Program-made: the position numbers and the translations under genes
In this document: positions 57,977-64,000 of the stretch, piece after piece
How the letters are laid out: every line of letters begins with the position of its first letter
How positions within the stretch are numbered: position 1 is the stretch's first letter
Origin: Cyclina sinensis
Lineage: Eukaryota; Mollusca; Bivalvia; Venerida; Veneridae
DNA: 64,000 bases
Reading direction: 5' to 3'
NCBI GenBank assembly: GCA_012932295.1
Contig: JAAONU010000001.1
Location: forward strand, 27,318,550 to 27,382,549
Notes under the pieces: generated by a model
Told to the model about the DNA's origin: nothing
Seen by the model: only the letters and a program-made list of their open reading frames with translations
The model's database searches: none

Positions 57977-58273
57977 TTATATTTCTTTTAAAATCGGTGT
58001 AAAACTTGTTTCAACTTCATTAAATTTTATTATCCAATCAAACACACCTGTGGTATATACTCTAATTGAATTTATGGTATTTTTATTAATTTCACTGTAT
58101 CCAACTCTTTTCTGTTCTTTTGTAAATGGATAAACTCTTGTTAGATCTTTAGTACTCAAAGCATACAAAACATCAACAAATTGTCCATTAACAAGTGCAT
58201 TATCAATAAAATCACAATGAATGTAAATTGTATCAACATAGTTAGTTATATTGGTGTCAAGACCCTCATCCAT
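57977..58273 (-). CDS. Polinton-like minor capsid (penton-like) fragment, open frame
   Basis: This minus-strand frame of 98 codons starts at a true ATG (58273) and is uninterrupted. It contains YVDTIYIHCDFID, VDVLYALSTKDLTR, YPFTKEQKR and TINSIRVYTTG, and ends with a hydrophobic strand before ILKEI. The pattern (IYIHCD, then DVLYA, then INSIRVY) resembles the minor capsid proteins of Polinton-type elements. The frame is short relative to a full protein, so it is a fragment. Its surprising integrity contrasts with its neighbours. Confidence 0.5.
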   Translation of the reverse strand: MDEGLDTNITNYVDTIYIHCDFIDNALVNGQFVDVLYALSTKDLTRVYPFTKEQKRVGYSEINKNTINSIRVYTTGVFDWIIKFNEVETSFTPILKEI

Positions 58274-58295
58274 TTTTATTTAAAGCTTTTTTTCT

Positions 58296-58547
58296 CTAAT
58301 CCAAGTAATTTGCTAAATTTTGAAACTCTGAAATGCAGCAAGAAAACCCATCAGTAATTGAAATATAAATCTTAAAACTACTTAAATCAAATTTCAAACT
58401 GATAGGTAGAATATTTGATTCTTCAGGTTTATAATCATCATTGCATCTGTAAATTAAAATAATTATAGATATCTGTGAAACTGTAAGAACCCTTTGTAAA
58501 CATAATATCTTTCCTTTCTTTTTCATTATTATAACGGATTCTGTCAT
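58296..58547 (-). CDS. Short open frame in the Polinton-like block
   Basis: ATG at 58547; 83 codons. It ends about 23 bp before the start of the minor-capsid-like frame, as in a compact viral-type gene row. The second half, ILPISLKFDLSSFKIYISI, could be a degraded strand-rich segment. Not recognised on its own. Confidence 0.3.
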   Translation of the reverse strand: MTESVIIMKKKGKILCLQRVLTVSQISIIILIYRCNDDYKPEESNILPISLKFDLSSFKIYISITDGFSCCISEFQNLANYLD

Positions 58548-58779
58548 TATCTTATTCTACATTAATATTATGCCAAGAATAAGTCAAAACATTTATACTT
58601 TCCAACCCAACAGCATGAATCTCACTTTAAAATTGCTTTAAATATTTTTGTAATCATTAGTCCTACTTCAGAACTTAACACTACTTTTCGCTCCATTTAT
58701 AACTATGAAAAAATAGTTGTTTAACATTTCCTGTTATTTTGATGACAATACTCCTATTCTAAATAGTACATCAATTATA

Positions 58780-59550
58780 CTGATACCTTCATTTATCAAA
58801 TCTCCAACAGATTCAATAGAACCACAAATAAGTTCCATATCACCTGTTAATTTATCAGGATAGGAAAAAAAAATTCTCCCCTTGTTTATTTTCTAAATTT
58901 CAAACATCTTTTAATTATAGGTAGTCATGATTTTTTTCTTTTAATTCTTTAAATATCTTATTCGAAAGTATTGTTTTTTTTATTATTTTATTATTGTTAT
59001 ATTTTTTATTAATTAGATCAATTAATCATCATCTACTTTCATATATTCATTATTGTTTTTCCAGTGTATTAATCTATAGCCAATAATTTGTTTTGGCCAT
59101 AAAGTTTATTGAGATCAATTAGTAGATTATCATATTGTCAATCTATTGGCATCATATGGATTGTAGGATTTCATTCTTTTTTCCAAAAACAGAAGATTGA
59201 TCAGTCATATCTTTTAAGTGGTATCTGTATACCTTATTTATTTAATAATCATTTTCTACTTATTAAATAAAATCATCAACTGTCATAGATTTTCCATTTG
59301 TTAATTCAATGTTTTTAGATGTAGGTAATTGTTTTGCTATATTTATCTCACGAGTAATATTACCTTAATCTTTTGTGATTTCTTTTCTTATTTTTGTCCA
59401 TTTATCTTTACCTTTATTCAACACTCCATTTATGTAGGATATACGTAGTCCTCTTATACCCTTTTATGAAAATCTTTATCTAAATTGACAATCAATGTTT
59501 CTTTTTCTTCTGGTCTTGCTTTTAATTCTGTTTTAGACATTTATTCAAAA
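58780..59550 (-). pseudogene. Further degraded frames of the Polinton-like block
   Basis: Minus-strand fragments include ELICGSIESVGDLINEGIS (58760-58834), RYHLKDMTDQSSVFGKKNE (about 59150-59230) and KTELKARPEEKETLIVN after an ATG at about 59540. The first matches a small-protein pattern I associate with Polinton-type elements; the others are unassigned. All are interrupted. Confidence 0.35.
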
Positions 59551-59559
59551 TAACTATTT

Positions 59560-59780
59560 GGTGCAACATTTTGTTTCACAGGCATCTCTTCATTCTTATA
59601 AGACCAGGTCAACTCAAAAAGGTGCATTTGCTTTCCCAAAGGTCAAAGGTTTTGGGTCAAGGTCGTTTTGTTATATAGAGAGTTCATTATGGAACAATTC
59701 ACCAATCTCACTTACACAGATTGATAAATTTTCTGTTTTTAAACGATCTGTAAAAGAACATTTTTGTCAAAAAATATCTT
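59560..59780 (+). pseudogene. LINE ORF2 C-terminal fragment
   Basis: The frame contains HSYKTRSTQKGAFAFPKVKG, GSRSFCYIESSLWNNSPISL and FSVFKRSVKEHF, then a stop. This is the usual C-terminal module of many non-LTR retrotransposon ORF2 proteins (TRS..., SFxYxxxxLWNxLP, FKxxVKxHF). The catalytic part is absent, consistent with 5' truncation. Confidence 0.8.
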
Positions 59781-60170
59781 AAAATTTTAATGTTTGATTT
59801 AATATTTTAATGTTTAATATATGTTTTTCGGCTAATGGAGTCATTTTTAGCTGTCATTTTTAATTAACTGTCTGCGATGTATCTTGTCTGCGATATATGT
59901 ATACTATTTACTATTTATCAACTTGATAACTTTTTTAACAAATTTTTTGATAAATTTAGAGTTTTTCCGTGCCACTATGTCATGCCACCAGCACAAAGGA
60001 CCACAATGGAAATATGGGTTTACTCATTTTTGTGTTATCCTTGGCGTTGGTGTGCGTGGTATATTTATTATCATGTATGATGTATATTTTTATATATTTT
60101 ATACTTGTTGTAAATGTTCATGTATGCATTCCCAGCCGAAATAAATCTATCTATGAAATAAATCTGTAGG
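59781..60170 (+). mobile_element. LINE 3' untranslated region and tail
   Basis: Continues from the ORF2 end and finishes with 'ccgaaataaatctatctatg' and 'aaataaatctg', a short repeated tail with AATAAA as in many LINE 3' ends. Confidence 0.65.
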
Positions 60171-60189
60171 TTTTAGACAATTTCAACGA

Positions 60190-63005
60190 AATCAAGTGGG
60201 CATTAACAACTCGTTTTTAAAAGAAAAAAATAATCTACTTAGACCTGGCTGAACTGGAGAACAGAGAGTACAAGAATGGAAAAGAAAAGCAAGCTGAATA
60301 TGTTGCTAGTATCAAACGGATAGTTATTAAAGGATATCCAACTGCAGATAGCGCTACTCGGGAAACCATCGGTCTTCGTCATTTTTTGAAAGGACTTCAA
60401 GATTCACATGCAGCTTTGTTTATTGGATGCAAAACCCACAAACAATAGAAAAAGCACGGGAATTTCTTGATATTTAAACCAGTATCAGGTATGATGTAAG
60501 ATGCCCAAGAGTAAGAAGTATTAACAATAGGAAAGATGCTTTATGTTACTGTGTCTCGCTTACAGGATTTTGGAAGGGACTTAAATATTGGAAAGAAGAT
60601 TGATCACTTGGCAGTTCAGCTGAAGAATATTGAGTGTTACAAGTGTCATCGCAATGGTCATTATGCTTCTCAATATAAGTCGGAAGTTAAACGCGGAGTT
60701 GAGTCGGAATACTAGGTCAGACCATGGTTAACGTCTTTGAAATAAATAGTGAATTTAGAAGTATCACATGTAGAACTGCATCTGGTGATGGAATGTCTGT
60801 TATACTAATTTTCCTGTTAAACGTTGTGAAACTTTGAATGTAACAGTTGTAGTAGATACTGCTGCATGTACTTCTATTATTTCTACGGTTGTTTACAGTA
60901 AAATCCAGCTGAGTGGCGTCCTAGGCTAGAGCAGGTTCGTTCCTCTGTGCGTCTTCAAGTGGCAGACGAAGGATTATTAGCTATAGATGGACAATGCGAT
61001 ATGAATTTAAGTCTTCAGGACAGACATTTAAATACACTTTATTTGTGGCACCAATTCACGATGACCGGCTTATTGGCATGGATTTTTAACACTTTTTTCA
61101 GCTAAGAGCACAAGCTTGATTGCGTTTAAATGGAAAAAAGTGTAAATTTTTTGTGGAGAAGATAACTCTCAAGGCAGTTCGAGACTATCGCCGTTTGAAT
61201 GATGTGACGAAAAAGAAGGCTTAACCTCTCCCAAGAATAGATCAATGTTTAGAGAATATTAAGTGGGGGCAAATACTTGGATTTCCTCAGTGGACGTGTT
61301 AAGCGGATTTTATCAAATTGAACTTAATGAGAGGAACATAAGATATCGTTTAGTACTTCTCACGGTGGACTTTATCATTATACTACTATACCAAAAGAAT
61401 TGCATGGATCCCCTTCTACGTTTCAAAAGTGTATGTACTGAATTTTCGATGGGATACCTTAGTAATGTATATGGATGACATTTGTTCATTCGCTACAATG
61501 CCTGATGAAGCTATTCAAAGGCTTGATGAAATTTTGCAGCGAGTGCAAAAGGCAAATATGAAGCTGAAACCTAGTAAATGTCGTCTTTTGCAGAAAAAAG
61601 ACATACTAGGAAACACAATAGATTCTTCTGGGATTCGCACAAATATATGAAAAAGTGAAGGTAGTTCAAACATTGCCTAGTCCAAGGAATCTAAGTGAAT
61701 TAAGGTCTTTTCGCGAATTATGTTCGTACTATTGCCGGTTCGTAAAAGGGTTTGGTCAATGTGCTGCACCACTTAATCGCTTAATGGAGAACGATCAAAA
61801 GTTAACTTGGGGTGATGAGCAAGAAAATGCATTCGTTGATTTAAGAACTGTTTCAAAAGGAGAAAACGGTAATGGCTTACCCGCAAAATGAAGGACTGAT
61901 TATAGTAGACACATATTCTAGCAACAGCTATATGTGGATGCTTAAGCCATGTTCAGTGGTGCAGTAAGTCAAAAGATTATGTGGAGAAACCATTCATATT
62001 TGTCTGCAAATCCCTGGATAAAAGTCAACGTCGTCATTGCGCTACAAGAAAATAATTGTTGGCTGTAGTCACTTTTATTACTCGGTGACATTACCTTCTT
62101 GGAAAAGTGTTCCTCCTGCGAACAGATTGTTCAAGTCTGAAGTTGATTGTCATTTAAATCACCAACTGATCAAATGGCAAGATGGTTACAGGTGCTGTCA
62201 CAATATAATTTTCGAACTGAACATCGCAGTGGCTGAAAAAAATTAATGTCAGCTTATCTCACATACATTGTGATCCAGAGAAATATCAGTGCTACGACAG
62301 GAAGTCAGTTATAGAAGATTTGCATTTTAAGGGTTCTGCTGCATACTTAAAGAACAGGTTTCTACGAGTTTGGTGAAGTTGATCCCTTAAGGTTCTGTAC
62401 CCTGTCAAAGGGTGAAGAAGGTGTTCCGGAATCTCTAGAGTAATGCTTCAAGACAATGGATTTGAAATTGGATTTTCCTCCTATTTCAGCTTAAAGTTAT
62501 GAAGCTGTTGAACTGTGTTGGTTCCAAGTGCAGTGCATTAATCAGAACTGGGAAATAGTACCGCTAACGGATTACCCGCTTGTGCTTCCATGATAATTCT
62601 TAGGTCTACAGTTGAACACAATAAAACAGTTCATGTGTTGGTGCTAATAACAGTAGGGTGTTTGCTGGAGACATAAATTCTATGTTAGGTCAAGGGGTTG
62701 CATTATCCGACAGTGCAGCTCGTGTATCTTCTTTAGGTAGTATCACTAAGTTCGGTTCTGTTAATTACTCAAAAGAGAAGAGTGGCCAACTTACAACAAC
62801 AAGATCCTGACATTGGTGTTGTGGTTAAGTGGCTAAATTCTGACAGTAAGAGACCCTCAAGAGAAATAGTTTCTGGTCATTCACCATCAGTTAGAATTTA
62901 CTGGTTAAATAATTAATACAGAATGAAAGAAAGTGTAGCATCATATGTGAAACAGTGCAAGTACTGCGCATTCTGGAAAAGGCCACCTTAGATTGTTTGA
63001 AGTTT
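60190..63005 (+). mobile_element. Decayed Ty3/gypsy LTR retrotransposon (gag-pol)
   Basis: Ordered remnants are all on the + strand. Gag-like sequence is at 60250-60480. A zinc knuckle CYKCHRNGHYAS (60634-60672) has its last Cys replaced. The protease is VVVDTAAC (60850). The RT motifs are DYRRLND (61183), SVDVLSGFYQIEL (61280) and YMDD (61468-61479), followed by KLKPSKCRL and LGNTI. The connection region has LRSFRELCSYYCRFV (61700) and RNase H has KSLDKSQRRHCATRK (62005). An integrase zinc-finger remnant is VKQCKYCAF (62945-62975). Stops and frameshifts occur throughout, for example TAA at 61222-61224. No LTRs were recognised. It cannot be active. Confidence 0.85.
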
Positions 63006-63256
63006 TGAATCGAGATTTTGTAATCGTTTCGGTTTGAATTAAAGTGTTGTATTTCATTGGGTATAACTGAGTTTATTCATTTGGATAACAAACCCATTTA
63101 AGCCTTATGTGTTATCTGATGGATTTAAAGTGGTGTTTCATTTTCGAGAAGCCAAGAAAGGAGCCATTTTTCTTAAGTAAATCACTTGTCTTAATAACAT
63201 GTGTTTTAATATTTATTTCTTGGCACACAGGACATTTTGGTAGAGACGGCTATCAT

Positions 63257-63272
63257 CATTATTCATTTGTAA
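63257..63272. repeat. Target-site duplication, left
   Basis: CATTATTCATTTGTAA; its partner at 63541-63556 is CATTATTAACTTGTAA (14 of 16 identical). Confidence 0.8.
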
Positions 63273-63540
63273 CGGCCTGGTTAGCTCAATCGGTAGAGCA
63301 TCGGATTGTCATTCTTGACGATCCGTGTTCAATCCCCAAGCCGGCAAAATTTCTCCGTGATAATTGATCTATAGGTCATTTGTCCCTCACCTCTGAAGCA
63401 AGTGAAGAAGTAGTCATCACTTGCGGAGAAATTGGTTAGTAAACTGGTTGGACACCCAGGAACACTGGGTAGGTGGACTACCGCCGGGATATGACCTTAG
63501 CTATTAAAACTGGCGTTAAACCCTAATTAACCACAAAAAA
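63273..63540 (+). mobile_element. tRNA-derived SINE, full length
   Basis: Pol III boxes are intact: A box TAGCTCAATCGG (63282-63293) and B box GTTCAATCC (63327-63335). The body includes 'gacaaatgacc'-type sequence in inverse at 24.3 kb, 'gatatgaccttagctatta', and the tail 'actggcgttaaaccctaatt' followed by 'aaccacaaaaaac'. Flanking 16-bp duplications define both ends. The tail suggests one of the conserved metazoan SINE 3' domains, which I cannot confirm. Confidence 0.88.
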
Positions 63541-63556
63541 CATTATTAACTTGTAA
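63541..63556. repeat. Target-site duplication, right
   Basis: CATTATTAACTTGTAA, partner of 63257-63272. Confidence 0.8.
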
Positions 63557-64000
63557 TTGTGTCTCTTTTCTTTTAAAAGTTATTAAATACTTGAAGGCAC
63601 CAGGACTTGTGTAAGTAATGGTTGAGACGACTACCATAAATTCAAAATGAATGAAATGTTTGTGCCTATTTCAATCTTAAATTGTGTTAAAGGTTAAAAT
63701 TAAGAGGCACCATGACTTAGTGTGTAAGTTATAAACATTGTGCGTTAGTGTATTAACTTCATATAAGACTTATATTACTTAGGTACCGTGAATATATTCA
63801 ATTAGGAGACTGGCATTTTAAATGTAGTTTTATTACAATATTATGTGTAGTTTTCATTCAGTCTTTTAGTTTGATTTACTATTATACTCTTCGCAAATTA
63901 AGTTTATTCTGATATGTTTCTTTACGCATAAAGCATTTCTTTATGTCCTTGAGTTTTGTGTGTTTCTTAATAACATTAGTGAGAGTGTGAGCTTTGTGAC
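63557..64000. other. Spacer with no recognised gene
   Basis: AT-rich. 'aggcaccaggacttgtgtaa' (63595) and 'aggcaccatgacttagtgtg' (63703) form a diverged direct repeat. Confidence 0.45.

Larger units (their letters stand above)
56550..59560 (-). mobile_element. Decayed Polinton/adintovirus-like element, capsid gene block
   Basis: Several consecutive minus-strand fragments resemble the virion-protein block of Polinton (Maverick)-type elements: a major capsid-like region, a minor capsid/penton-like frame, a KKAL-type small protein, a basic QKEKLAKAF protein and a LICGSI-type small protein. All but one or two are interrupted by stops and frameshifts. The region is strongly AT-rich compared with its flanks. 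I see no polymerase B, integrase, packaging ATPase or terminal inverted repeats, so this is a partial, inactive copy. Confidence 0.6.

Noticed and set aside
63273..63345. A functional tRNA gene
   Set aside because: The tRNA-like head continues into a SINE body with target duplications, and the acceptor stem does not close.

Overview
The window looks like nuclear DNA of a bivalve mollusc, probably a clam-like marine species. It is AT-rich, genes are split into short exons with GT/AG introns, and there is one 100-base assembly gap. Interspersed repeats fill most of it: pearl/HINE-like elements with tandem cores of about 165 bp, tRNA-derived SINEs, MITEs, non-LTR and Ty3-type retroelement remnants, and a Polinton-like remnant. 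The species is my inference; no database was consulted.

1-11.3 kb. Three exons of a mahogunin-type E3 ubiquitin ligase (MGRN1/RNF157 family) lie on the + strand at 5.4-6.5 kb with compatible splice phases. They sit inside an intronic landscape of four same-orientation pearl/HINE-like elements or remnants (0.92-3.59, 4.37-5.36, 6.90-9.63, 10.2-11.2 kb). The RING-encoding exon was not found before the gap at 11272-11371.

11.4-34 kb. There are no confident complete genes. The stretch holds a 1.87 kb element with perfect 20-bp terminal inverted repeats (12.73-14.60 kb), a GC-rich 63-bp inverted repeat (16.5-16.8 kb), and two orphan + strand exons (17.0 and 23.2 kb). A diverged segmental duplication (17.2-19.15 versus 25.1-29.1 kb) carries a different insertion in each copy and a 26-bp minisatellite expanded in only one copy. 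At 29.5-30.1 kb a poly(A)-tailed retro-insertion sits inside a SINE with a 13-bp target duplication.

34-50 kb. Weakly supported minus-strand exons occur at 36.1-36.5 kb and as a phase-compatible three-exon chain at 39.57-41.03 kb. MITEs lie at 41.6 and 43.6 kb and a degenerate LINE reverse transcriptase at 44 kb. A CCAAT/E2F-like promoter candidate lies at 45.6-45.9 kb, followed by several degenerate tandem repeats.

50-64 kb. A 15-residue-repeat reading frame is broken by one stop and one frameshift (50.07-50.64 kb). A three-copy inverted/direct repeat complex is joined by AGCAGAATGGC-type minisatellites (51.8-54.1 kb), and a second copy of the 21.8-kb dispersed repeat follows at 54.8 kb. 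The window ends in mobile-element debris: a decayed Polinton/adintovirus-like capsid cluster on the minus strand (56.55-59.55 kb), a LINE ORF2 C-terminus with its 3' tail (59.56-60.17 kb), a decayed Ty3/gypsy gag-pol (60.2-63.0 kb) and a full-length SINE with target duplications (63.27-63.54 kb).
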